Below, piece by piece: positions 23,900-33,986 of a DNA stretch of 64,000 nucleotides. The notes below the pieces were generated by a model, which was not told the DNA's origin, did not search any database, and saw only the letters and a program-made list of their open reading frames with translations. This stretch comes from Drosophila pseudoobscura (taxonomy: Eukaryota > Arthropoda > Insecta > Diptera > Drosophilidae): positions 64,371,869 through 64,435,868 of the forward strand of contig NC_046683.1 of the NCBI RefSeq assembly GCF_009870125.1, read 5' to 3'. Made by a program: the position numbers and the translations under genes. Position 1 is the stretch's first letter. Each line of letters begins with the position of its first letter.

Positions 23900-26800
23900 G
23901 AGCAGCCGAGTGTCTTCAACTGCAAGGTGTCTTTGGGTGGGGGTGAGGCATGGTCAAAGGCTATTCTCTGAAGAGAGCACAAAGAAAGGTAAAGAAATGT
24001 AGGCCACTTGCCGCACTCCACCTTGTACAAGAACACCTTGCTTCAAGTGCTGGCCGCAGCATACCCACACACTAGCACACACACACTGGCTCTCACTCAT
24101 TATGTATGCATGTATGTGCATGTGTACTCTTGAGGTCTGCATGTATTTGCTTAATTTTTGTTTGGCTGTTGGCTTGCTTTTGTTTTTGCTTGCGTAGCTG
24201 AAAAAAGCATGTGATCCAAGTGAATGCCGCTGATCCCCCCTGTGGGGAGGGGGGGAGGGACCATCCCATCGGTGGCGGTGGCCCCCAGCGAAAGAAAATA
24301 ATGAAAATAAAAGCAACGAAAGAATAGAATAAACAGTGCCTGCCTGCCTGCCCTGGCCTCTGTCTCTGTTTCTCTCTCTCTTTCTGTCTCTGTCTCTGTC
24401 TCTTTTGCTGTCTCTGTCTCTGCTTAGCGGACGTCCGATAATTGCTTTCGCGCAGATCTCTTTTGTGTTGGCTTGGCTTTTTCTCTTGGCCAGGTCAGGC
24501 TCCGCTTCGCCCCCGCCCCTCCTTCTCCTCCCCTACCACCGACTAGCAGCTTACTTTGAACCTTGGCTTCGAGAGCAGCAGAAGCGCAGAAGGGTATTTG
24601 GCCTTCGATCTAATGTGGCCGAACGTCTGTCTCTCAACGAATCCATCAAACAGTCATTCATCGCTGTCTTCTTTTCTGGCCGAATACTTGTGTTCCTTTC
24701 TCTTTGTTTTCCCTCCATTGCTGGTGTTGTTGTTGTTGTTTTTTTGTTAAACAAAATATTAACACATCCGTCTTTGACAAGCAACAAATGGCCGGCCGAC
24801 GATGGAGCACATGATGCTCGTTCGACTTTGACTCTGTTTTCGGTTCGGCTCGGCTCTCGGATTTGATTCAGTCGTGTGCGCACCCAGCTGGACGGATCCG
24901 ACGGCCGGTGACCGAGCGAGTCATGTGAGCAGCGCCAGCAGCGGCAGCAGCGCGCTCCAAATTGGATGCCCCATGCCCCATCCATCCAACGCTCGGTTAA
25001 ACGACGAAGGCGGCCGCCTAGTTTAGGATCGTTGCTCGTACTATCTATCTATCTATCTATCTAACTATCTAGCGCTCTATGGTGTGTGCGAGTGTGCATA
25101 GTATGAGTGGTGGTATATCATATGTATATCGATTGGGCAGGCCATGGGGCAAGGTGCGGGACAGAGTAGGGCAGGTTTTATTATAATGCATATGCGAGTG
25201 CCCCCCGTAATCAGTCTCTGTCTCTCTCTGCCCGCCGCCGTACAAGCCTCAGCACGGGACCTCTGACGAATTCCCGATTCCCGATTCCCGATCCGACTAC
25301 CGAGTCCGAGACGTTGTCGCCATCGCCATCGCCATCGCCAATGCCATTCCAGTGACAACCGTCACTGTCACTGCTGTGGCGAAACGCCTTGAACTTCATT
25401 TGTTGACTAGCATCGCAGCTATAAAGATATCAGCCCAGGCGTCGGTCCGTCCGTCCAAACAGAACGGAGCAGTAGGTCCTAATCCGTGAACACTGAACTG
25501 TCTGCACCTGCACTTGCACCGGCAACTGCAATTGTAGCTGGAAGCTGTAACGGGACACTGGAATTACTCCTCGTCGCATGCCTACGCCGCCTTTCAAATA
25601 CAAGTAAGCCACCCCAGACAGTCGGAAAGCCATCCAGTCTAGCCTGAGCCTAATTGGCCTCAATCCTCAAAGAAACAGGCCGACCCCGACAACCGTCCAG
25701 CGGTCTTTTAGTCGTGAATTTATATCCAGTTCGGTGGTACACACTCGTGACTTCAAACCAACACAGAAAGCAGCCGCGGACACAGCCGGACACGGCCGGA
25801 CACGGCCAGACACCAATGGACACCGCCGTCCCGCCCAAACGATACCGCACCCTACCTTATACCGTTCCATGGGTAATCTCTCTCGGTGCGTACGGTGGTG
25901 CCGTACCGGCTTCCAGTCAAAGCAACGTTCAACGTTGGCCCCCACCATCTTATCGGCTGGGGAGGCTATAAAACATTTATGAAGCTCTAAAACATGTTGG
26001 GCCCCCAAATTCCCCGTCTTCCCCCCCTTCCCCCTGCCCCTGCCTCTCCTTCTCCGTCCCTACTCCAGTGTCGAAGAAACTATCATCGACATTTTGAGCT
26101 AATTGTTAATTATAGCGCTAATTTCTGGAGAGGCAGAGTCAGAGGCGCCTTAGCGCTACTTAGACAAGCCATTTATAAACCCACTAAAAATAAATCAGCT
26201 CAAATTCCGTTGAAGGAGAAGCAACTGCTCGAACAGGTGCGTGGCATATCTGGGAATGGAAGTGATGGATTCTCTTGGACTACTCGTTCCCTCTCTTCAA
26301 GTTACACCCAATTCCTGGACAGGATTTGTACACATGTACTTGTCAGAGCATGCCCGTGGCCAGGTCCAAGTGAAGTCGCTTTGGGGCATGAGTAATCCAC
26401 GTGTCACGTGCCAAAATACTTGCCTCGCTATATATAGAGCATCGTCTCGCATTTGCCATTTAATCGAAATGAACAATCAACAGAGAGAGAGGGAAAGAGA
26501 GAGGGAGAGAGGGAGAGACACAGCAAGTACACGAGAAAGAGAGAGAGAGAGAGAGAGGGGGACATTGAAAGATGTGCGCATTATAATAGATCTCGTCATT
26601 GCGACACCCAAGCGTCTATGGGGGTGGACCTTCGAGGGGAACTCTTAAGATGGTCAACGGCTGTCGATAGTGGCCATTGATGTGTGGGGAGGGGGGGGGG
26701 GGGGGGGGGGGCCTCCCAAAAGTAATCACAGCCGTCAGTGCGACTCGTGATTACAAAGAAATACCGCCAGAGGCATGCGTAAAACTATAGTTAACCGATT

Positions 26801-29800
26801 TTTTTATGAATGAGCATGATTGTACAATTTTCAGTCACTTTGGGAAACAAATATGTTTTGTGCCTCTATTAAATCGATATTTTGTTCCCCTATTTGCAGT
26901 CGATTCCCCTTCGAGGGCAGCCAAGTGCGTGTGCTGCTCTATAAAGAGGATGACACTCGTCGCCTGCTCTTCGATTCCAATGCCCTGCAGAAGGTGACGC
27001 ACAAGGAGGCCTCAACGTCCGTCCCCTCGTCGGCCACTGGGAAATTCGTGAAGAATGAAAAGTACACATCGCTGCAGAACGGCAAGATCCAGGCCAAGGC
27101 ACATTCCAGCAGCAATGGCAGCAACTTTATCGATGTGTGCCCCGAGTACGGCTACAAGGTGAGTCACACACACACTCACTCCGGCCGAGAGAATCCCGAT
27201 TGTAATGCGAATCCCTTTGCAGCACAATCGCCCCTCGGGAGCGGATATCACGCCACTGGGGGAGATGGTCTTTGGCTCGCTGCCGATGTCCTTCTGTGGA
27301 ACCGCCCTCAAGGTGCACTGGCTGCCGGAACCGGCGCGAATCCTGTGCTCGCAGGTGTACCTGACGCCCACGAGCAGCAGCAGCATCGGTGGAGCAGGCC
27401 ACTCGCCCTATTCGACGCTGTCGATGAACAGCCTGGCCACGCCCCGCAGCTCCATTTGCAGCGAGCACGGCTCCATGGATGGCCTCTCGATGAACTCCTT
27501 CTCCATGCCCTTCAGCGTGTGCGTGGGTCGCCAGATGAGCCTGACGCCGCCCCTCGATGTGCCTGCCCCGGACCAGCAGTCGCTGTCGACAGTCCATTCG
27601 AGCGATTCGAGCGGCCCGCGGTACTCCTCGACGTACAGCAATGCCACGGACTCGGGCTACTCGGCCAGCGGCAGCGGCAGTGGGAGTGGGAGTGGTGCGG
27701 GTGGTCCCTATTCGAGCGGAGATCAGTGGTCGTATCAGTATTCCACACGCAGCAGCTTGGGCAGCGTGATGTCCGACCAGTCGGATGCCATGCGAAAGCT
27801 GAGCATGGACTCGGCCTTCTCGGCCAGCTCCCCGCACCTGGAGGAGTTTGCCAGCGACGGCTGCCTGCAGCGACGAATCTCGCGCAACCTGCGCACCTCC
27901 TTCGAGAACGAGCATTCCAGGAACGACTTTATCGGCTTCCTCAGCGACAACTACACGCAGGCCAATGGCGGCAGCTCGAGCCAGGGATCGGGCAATGGCG
28001 GGGCCGGTGGCAGCGAAGGCGGTGGCATGGCTCCACCGCAGTACAGGCGGGCCAGCTACTGTGCGAACGAGTCGCGTAGCAATCCCGAGATGGGACGTCG
28101 CCAGGCCAATCTGAGGCGTCGGGCCAAGCTGGGACTGGCCGTGTGCATCACCATGAGCGAGTCCTTCGAGGAGGAGATGGAGCTCTTCTGCAGCGAGCAC
28201 ATTGCTCTGCTCGAGTCCATGCTGAGTCGTCTCAGGGCCAGCACAGAGCACGCCTACATCAATCACAAGAACTTTTTGCAGGTAAGCCATCACCAGCATT
28301 GAAAGCCATTGAAATGCGTCTAAATAGCAGTCTCTCTCCTCCCACAGATCATGTTCCAGGCCTGGCAGGATACACAGCAGTGGTTCAACGATCTCTTCAC
28401 GGCGCCACGCATCAAGACCCCTGTCTGGCTGAGCATCACCACCAGCGGCAGCAAGTACTCCAAGACTGTGGCCGAACGCTTCATTAAGGAACTCTGTGAT
28501 TTGCTGTCCTTTGCCGATACCAAGGATTCCAATTTGTAAGAGCACTCCATTCCCTTTCTGAGGATGTACTAATCGCTCTTGTTTGTGCAGCTTCATCAGC
28601 ACAATGTTGACGGGGATTCTCACCTACCATCTGGGCTGGGTGGCCACCGTTTCAGCCTTCAACAGTTCAGGCTCACGGCGATCGGACGCCTCTGCGGCCT
28701 CCGCAGCCATTGAACAGAGGGCCAAGCTCCTGCAGGTGGCCCAGAAGCACCCGTACAACGCCCTGTGGGCGCAGCTGGGGGACCTGTATGGGGCCATTGG
28801 GATGCCCCCGAAGCTGGTGCGCACCATCATCTATGGAGCGGAGAAGCTGTGGGTGGAGAAGCTCCTCAATGTCCTCACGTACTTTATACGCTGCAGCGAG
28901 GTGCGTCGCACGGCCAAGCGGGAGGACTTTAACAAGCAGCTGATCAACGATCTGGTCAACCAGAGCCAGAACCACCATCAGAGCCAGGAGCGGCACAAGA
29001 GTCCACCCTCGCAGCTGCGCCGTGCGGGCGGTCTGAGCCGAGTGGCCACCTGCAAACAGAATCTGAATGCCATTGCGGACGATGTGGATGATGGGGGGGA
29101 GGTGCTGCTCGACTGCTGCGGGGACGAGGATGAGGACGAGAGGGATCTGGGGCTAGAAGATCAGGCAGATCAGGACGGCATGCAGACGCTGAAAAAGAAC
29201 GAGATACCCACTGTCCTGGCCTTCCGCGACTCCCATTTTGTGCAGCAGGAGCTACGTATTGGCAACTATTTGATGGACACGGGCATCGACAAAAAGACGC
29301 TGCTGGCCCGACAGGCGCAGCAGTACTTTCGCACCGGCAAGGATGGCCGGATACGTCTGACGGTAACCACGCCCGACAATGTGGAGCTGTGCATGGAGGA
29401 TGAGTCAAACGCATCGGGATCGGGATCGGGATCCGTTGGCACAGGCGGCGGCAGCATCGATGATGGGGCCATCGAAGCCATCGAGTTCGATGATGCCACG
29501 GAAACACCACCAGCCACAGCCACAGCCAAGAAGAACTTCTTGTGGAACATGGTGCCCATGGCGGCGGTTGTGAAGGATGGTCTGAGCCTTGATCTGGCCA
29601 AGCTTCAGCAGGGCATTAAGATCATGAACCGAAAGCTGGAGCGGCGCTGCAGCAGCTACTCCGTCGAGGGAAATCCAGATGCCATCGAAAAACGGGGAGC
29701 CCTGGACGCGGGCGACTTTGAGCCGCTCACCCACGAGAGACGCGCCTCGCATCTGTCGTTGTCTTACCTCATCACGCAGAATAGCATGGGGAAGAGCGAT

Positions 29801-31413
29801 CGCATGACGTGGGGTATTGAGCCCATTAAGGAGAACGTCAGCCTGGAGGAGCAGATCCACTTCGATCACTGCCACAAGCTGATCGAGCGGGAGCATGGCA
29901 TCTGCAGGCAGACCGGCGCGGACAATGGCAATGGTGTGGTCTTCGTCCTGGGCGACAACGAGCCGCTGATCAATCTCAAGAAGAGCAACGAAGATCTCAC
30001 CGACGACGCAAAGCAGGCCCCCGCCACCCTCATGCTGTGTGCCCAGCATCAGCGCACCCACGACGTGGCCAGCATGGCCAAGAAGCACTCGGGCATGAAG
30101 TTCAACTTTGAGCAGTATCCCCAGATAGCCACCAACTACATGAAGAGCAAGAACCTGGTGCTGTCCAACAACTACGATCTGCTAATGGACAAGGCCACCA
30201 AGCTGGAGGCGAGTGAGGCTGCCCTCAAGTCGAGCGACAGCAGCGTGACACTTCATCAGCATCCTGAGCTGGCGGCCAGCAGCAGCTCAATCGGACCCAG
30301 TCCCAACTCCAACCCCAGCGCAACGCCGGCAGTAGGCAGCGAGCGATGCATTGTCTGCAGCAGCGGTGGGATGATGAGCTCCTCGGCGACCTACCAGACG
30401 CCATCCAATGCCACCGAACTGGAATTTGAGACGGATGAGGTGCATTGCTATAATCAGAATCAGAATCAGAGCAGCAGAACCCTGCAGCCGGTCAACTCTG
30501 CTGCCTCCATAGATACCCTCAAGTCCGCACCAGAACCTCCCCAGCCAGCGGTGGCAACGCAGACGGGATTCACGCGAAAACAGCAGCCCAAAAGGGTGCC
30601 CTCGGGTCGCAGCTCCGTCTCCTCGGTGGCCGCGAAGTGTGCGGCAGTGAATGTGTCCCAGCAGCTGTTGAAGCTACCCGTGCCTGGCATCAAGGAACTG
30701 CCGCAGGACGATGAGCCGCCGGGCGATCAGCTGCGAGCGGGTTTCATTCCCTCGCTGATGCTGAGCGTCAGCGATCACTATGTCTCCGACATGGTGCTGC
30801 AGGTGAGAAAACCTCTGAAGGTTACAAATTGTAACAATTGTAACCCAAGCTTTGTTCTCATCTCCGCAGGGGACGTGTGCACCGCCAAATAAGTGGGAAA
30901 TGCATCTGCGCGAGGACCTGGCACTGGCTGCACGCTCGGCCTCACTCATCTCACAGCCGGCGGAGAATATTGCCATTGTGGCGGACATGGACAAGTGGGA
31001 TGTGCGCCTGATCTCGTCGCAGGCCCAGCAGTTTCCCTATGCCGGAGGACAGAGCTCGCCCGTGGGCATGTCGCAGCTAGTTTCGAGCATGCTGGAAACC
31101 GTTCAGGCCATGCACGCTGGCGGCATACCCGCCTATGAGGTAGACAAATCCCTAACCCGACTCTGTCCAAATCCTTACTTAAATGGATTTTGTATTTAAT
31201 TTGCAGTGCCTGTCGTTTCTGGAGTCGAAGCTGCAGGAAATCTATCTACAGTCGGAGACGTTGGCCGCCTTTCTGCTCGAGACGGATCCATGTCGGTTGA
31301 GTGACATTACCACGCCGCTGCAGCTCTCCGAGAACGATGTGCCGCTTCTGCTCTCGATTGCCTACATACACACGCCCAAGATCAGTCGCAAGTGCGGCAT
31401 CAGCTTCAGATGA
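17168..31413 (+). CDS. FNIP: Folliculin-interacting protein (FNIP)
   Basis: CDS exons: 17168-17454, 26900-27158, 27223-28281, 28348-28535, 28591-30802, 30870-31139 and 31207-31413. All junctions are GT-AG and frame-consistent, giving 1493 residues, longer than the roughly 1160 of human FNIP1. FNIP binds folliculin at the lysosome, where the complex acts as a Rag GTPase regulator in TORC1 and AMPK signalling. Evidence: N-terminus MALLNKLFF (human begins with a similar short hydrophobic stretch); longin-type start SQVRVLLYKEDDTRRLLFDS at about 102; GEMVFGSLPMSFCGTALKVHW (about 195); HPYNALWAQLGDLYGAIG in exon 5; and the C-terminal IAIVADMDKWDVRLISSQ followed by a family-like end. Exon 1 is an Ala/Ser/Thr-rich insert. 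Exon 5 has acidic, Gly/Ser and Pro/Ser-rich disordered stretches. Intron 1 is 9445 bp; a further small upstream coding exon cannot be excluded but is not needed by the frame. Confidence 0.93.
18849..18868. repeat. (TA)10 microsatellite
   Basis: Uninterrupted TA dinucleotide run in FNIP intron 1. Confidence 0.85.
18986..18995. promoter_or_regulatory. ATCACGTGAT palindrome (candidate MiT/TFE site)
   Basis: This 10-bp palindrome contains TCACGTGA, the preferred core of Mitf/TFEB-type bHLH-ZIP factors. It lies in FNIP intron 1 next to AT-rich and TTTATGGCC/TTTTATGTGCC sites of Caudal/Hox type. Function is inferred only. Confidence 0.3.
20084..20124. repeat. Short minisatellite (CGCGAAT / CGCAGAT variants)
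   Basis: A tandem run of 7-8 bp related units in the intron (CGCGAATCGCGAATCGCAGA and its continuation). No function is apparent. Confidence 0.7.
20645..20725. repeat. GTGGAGTG/GTGGCGTG G-rich minisatellite
   Basis: Roughly 80 bases of degenerate five- and ten-base units rich in TGG on the plus strand, within FNIP intron 1. Confidence 0.65.
20764..20790. repeat. Three 9-bp GATCGTAAC repeats
   Basis: The unit ATCGTAACG is repeated in tandem next to an ATCGATCG sequence, in FNIP intron 1. Confidence 0.7.
22807..22828. repeat. (AT)11 microsatellite
   Basis: Uninterrupted AT dinucleotide run in FNIP intron 1. Confidence 0.85.
23228..23277. repeat. (CAGA)n / (GACAGACG)n microsatellite
   Basis: About 50 bases of CAGA-type units with GGATAGA and GGACAGA variants, in FNIP intron 1. 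Confidence 0.8.
23788..23817. repeat. Poly-C tract, 30 bases
   Basis: An uninterrupted run of 30 cytosines in FNIP intron 1 (on the transcript strand). Runs of G/C this long are rare in fly DNA and error-prone in sequencing, so the exact length is uncertain. Confidence 0.8.
23869..23895. repeat. (GA)n microsatellite
   Basis: A GA run of about 27 bases in FNIP intron 1, 50 bases past the poly-C tract. Confidence 0.85.
25041..25061. repeat. (CTAT)n microsatellite
   Basis: Five CTAT units, then a diverged unit, in FNIP intron 1. Confidence 0.8.
25770..25815. repeat. CGGACACGGC minisatellite
   Basis: Four to five imperfect copies of a 10-12 bp GGACAC-containing unit in FNIP intron 1. Confidence 0.65.
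26398..26410. promoter_or_regulatory. Two adjacent CACGTG E-boxes
   Basis: CACGTG occurs at 26398-26403 and 26405-26410, separated by one base, about 490 bases before FNIP exon 2. Possible bHLH-ZIP binding sites; function is inferred. Confidence 0.3.
26691..26711. repeat. Poly-G tract, 21 bases
   Basis: An uninterrupted run of 21 guanines on the transcript strand, 189 bases before the FNIP exon 2 acceptor. It could form G-quadruplex RNA, or pair with the C30 tract 2.9 kb upstream in the same intron. Confidence 0.8.
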
Positions 31414-32369
31414 CAGACGCCGATCCGCTGCTGACAAAAGGAAAGGACAGTACAGGATAGGATAGGAACAGGATAGGAATATGAATAGGAATAGGAAGAG
31501 AAAGAGAAAGAGGACAGGAGATGTGCCCAGCATTGCCAATCACTGCATTCATTTGCATTCATCTCATGCATCATCCAAAGCGAAACAAGCAAATACTCCA
31601 GCGAATTTTCATTTCACTGATTTTGTGATATATTTATGTAGACGTGTATGAATCTAGCGCTTAGCCATAGCCAATAGCCTCTTAGCCGTAGCCCTCACAC
31701 TCGATTCAGTCGACTCCCCCGCTCGCGCACCCGCGCTCGCCGGGGGACGGACATTCATTTAAATTTATCACATCCACTCGTCGTCGGTCACATGAACATG
31801 AAGAAGTATTGTAAATTATTTGATTTAGATTTAGTAGCGGTCGGGTCTGATTGCGTGTGCGTTGTTCGGCTTAGCAGCACTACAAAGCACGCTGCTATCG
31901 GATCGATTGATCGCCAATACAACATATCGCATGCCCTGCCCCCGCCCCGTACTTTAGTGTTTGATTTAGATTTAATAATTTATGACAGCAATATCATAAT
32001 CGTAAGATTTATTTGTACACTGCTACAATATGCCACGGATATGAGCGGAACGAAAAGCAGCTACTGAAGTAATTTAATTTTAGTATGCAATTCGCAGAAA
32101 TTAACCAAAACGAAATCAAGCAATGAACCAATCTATGTATGTATGTATCTGAACAAATTACAGACATTTATAATGGAAAGAAATCTCTCTTGTTTGAATG
32201 GCACACTTGCTGCCGGGAGGTGCGGTTGGCAAGGGTTGGCATTAGCTGGCTGCTATAGAACGCTGGCCGCCATGTCTTCAAAGTTTCTTGCTATGAAACC
32301 AAAGAAAATTATTGATTTCACAAACAACGTAACTGAGATGTAGTACTATAGGTTGCTTCCCACTCTGGG
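31414..32369 (+). other. FNIP: FNIP 3' UTR and flanking DNA
   Basis: Follows the FNIP stop. It contains GATAG/AGGAATAG repeats near 31455-31515 and AT-rich sequence. I see no perfect AATAAA in the expected orientation, so the FNIP 3' end is not fixed. A 56-codon frame ending at 32343 is not recognisable as a protein. Confidence 0.5.
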
Positions 32370-32586
32370 CGTGGTATACCTTTTCTTTGCCAGGAGAGTT
32401 CTGACAACCGATTAGCATCAGAAAGAAGGACATACACTTTAGCACGATTTTTGCCAGAATCATGATGGATACAATTTTAAATTTACAAAAAATCGAGCAG
32501 CAACAACTCTTGTTTTTTTTCTCCGTTATTTGAGGCACGATCGTTACGTGCGACGTCTTCCTGGGCTCGGAATAGCTTCCTTGAGC
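32370..32586. repeat. Diverged relatives of the satellite monomer
   Basis: From about 32380 to 32490 the sequence follows the long satellite monomer with many substitutions (for example AGAAAGAAGGACAT for GGAAAAAAGGACAT, then TCATGATGG). A second more degraded match (TTATTTGAGGCACGATCGTT, then GGGCTCGG) follows near 32520-32580. These look like old copies of the family outside the homogenised array. Confidence 0.6.
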
Positions 32587-32840
32587 TAATGCATTCCTTA
32601 TCAAGGACCAAGGATCAAGGATATTTTCTACAGACAAATATATCTTGTTTTCTCCGATCTGGGCCGATCTGGGTGTGCGATGACATCCAGTGATCGACAA
32701 AATGTCTCTGATTTAATGGAGTAATTATCAAGGATGAAGGACCTTTTCCCTAATCAAAAACATTTTGTTGTTACCACGCCTTTCTGTAATCGGAATAGTT
32801 CCCCCAATACAGAATACAGCAAGGATGATTTTTCAATAGT

Positions 32841-32846
32841 TTTATT
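32841..32846 (-). terminator. Poly(A) signal of gene fragment copy 1
   Basis: AATAAA on the minus strand, 83 bases past the stop codon of the fragment; the same signal is kept at 45561-45556 in copy 2. Confidence 0.5.
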
Positions 32847-32928
32847 CATCGAAACTTAGCTTAGTACAAGTAAATAAACAATAAACAAGTGGAAAACATT
32901 TATATTTACTATCTAAATGTATAGGCGT

Positions 32929-33287
32929 TTATATCCCTAAACCTAACAACAACGAGATCCTCCCTTGGTTGCCATAGTCAAAGTCCTTGTTGTCGATGGC
33001 CAGGTCGAAGGATGACGACGGCTTGTTGGGTTCGGATTTTGTAGGGGTGGGATAGGACTCGGTCTGTCTCGAAAACGCCTCGTTAATGCTTGGATAGGAC
33101 TCCGTTTGGCGGGGGAAATCGGATGCAGCTCGGTTTGAGGTAAAGCCTAGGGTACATAAGTCCTCTGTGAAAGAAGATATATTTTAAAATATGTCCACAA
33201 TTATATACTGAATCACTTACGCGTTTTGAAGCTGTAGCCCATCCTGGCATCCAGAAAGGTTGCAGATTTCGCCTCGTGCGCCTCCCT
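32929..33287 (-). pseudogene. 3' fragment of an unidentified gene, copy 1
   Basis: On the minus strand an open segment (33287-33221) is joined to a last exon (33164-32929) through a 56-bp intron (33220-33165) with GTAAGT donor and TTCTTTCACAG acceptor. The frame is kept across the junction and ends at TAA 32931-32929; an AATAAA follows at 32846-32841. The joined part encodes about 100 residues and includes the duplicated motif RQTESYPS / RQTESYPT and a C-terminal SSSFDLAIDNKDFDYGNQ. Upstream, the frame meets TAG at 33290-33288; other frames stay open to about 33485 with one TGA, so the 5' part is frameshifted, truncated or spliced in a way I cannot resolve. I do not recognise the protein. Keeping the intron argues for DNA-level duplication rather than retroposition. 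Confidence 0.55.
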
Positions 33288-33921
33288 CTAGTATGGAAGA
33301 ACCAAACCTGCTTAGTAGTATTGGCTTGAGTACGCCTGCAAGGAGCCCAAGGACCCATGCACCCTTTGTGGCTGATCTCCACCGGACCAACTATGGCAAT
33401 AATGAGTCAATCTGTTGGGCTCTTCGCTAGGACAATGCGTGGCCAGCTGGGATGCGATTTGAGTTTTTCCAGGGGAAAGGATCCATCAGACGGTTGATAG
33501 ATTTTTTCCTATTTCATGTATGATTTTGTAATTTTTTCTTTTGTGTTATTATTTAAGATACAAAATAAGTAAGTTAAGGATTATTTTGATTCCGCTGTCG
33601 AATAATAAAATAAATAAATAAATACTGACGACCAAAATGGCAGATTTTTTCATTTTATCTTTGGTTATATCTCGACTATTTATGGACCGATCGGGGTGCG
33701 GCATGTCTTTCCGTGCTCGGGAGAGTCCTGCCAATCGACTGCCGTTGGAAAAAAGGACATCCATTTTTTCACGATTTTCGCAAAAAATCATGATGGTTAC
33801 ATCATTAAATTTGCCAAAAATCGGGCTCATTTTCGAAGTCGAGATTTTGATGCCGATCGACAGTCTGGATCCCCACGATCCTGGGAGACTAGGTCCCTCA
33901 CCGATCTGGCCCTATTTGTCG

Positions 33922-33986
33922 GAGATATAGCGTTTCGAAGATTGGCATATCATTAAAATACTGGTTTCTTCTGCACGCTATATCTC
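33922..33986. repeat. Inverted repeat inside each satellite monomer (example)
   Basis: GAGATATAGCG (33922-33932) and CGCTATATCTC (33976-33986) are perfect 11-bp reverse complements around a 43-base spacer. The same pair occurs in most monomers of both arrays; some units have CGGTATATCTC on the right arm or GCGCTTCGG after the left arm. Confidence 0.9.

Larger units (their letters stand above)
17455..26899 (+). other. FNIP: FNIP intron 1 (9.4 kb, simple-repeat rich)
   Basis: Bounded by AAG/GTAAGTG and TATTTGCAG. No nested gene is supported: the long frames on either strand are low-complexity translations of repeats. It contains many microsatellites, long homopolymers (C30 at 23788-23817 and G21 at 26691-26711), several short minisatellites (20084-20124, 20645-20725, 25770-25815) and five CACGTG E-boxes, one within the 10-bp palindrome ATCACGTGAT. 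Confidence 0.7.
32587..33664. repeat. Segmental duplication, copy 1 (gene fragment segment)
   Basis: This 1.1 kb block recurs at 45216-46379 in the same orientation. Over most of its length the offset is exactly 12715 bases with only a handful of substitutions. Copy 2 has about 86 extra bases near its left end, which copy 1 has lost. The block carries the 3' end of an unidentified gene on the minus strand and leads directly into satellite at its right edge. Confidence 0.9.
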
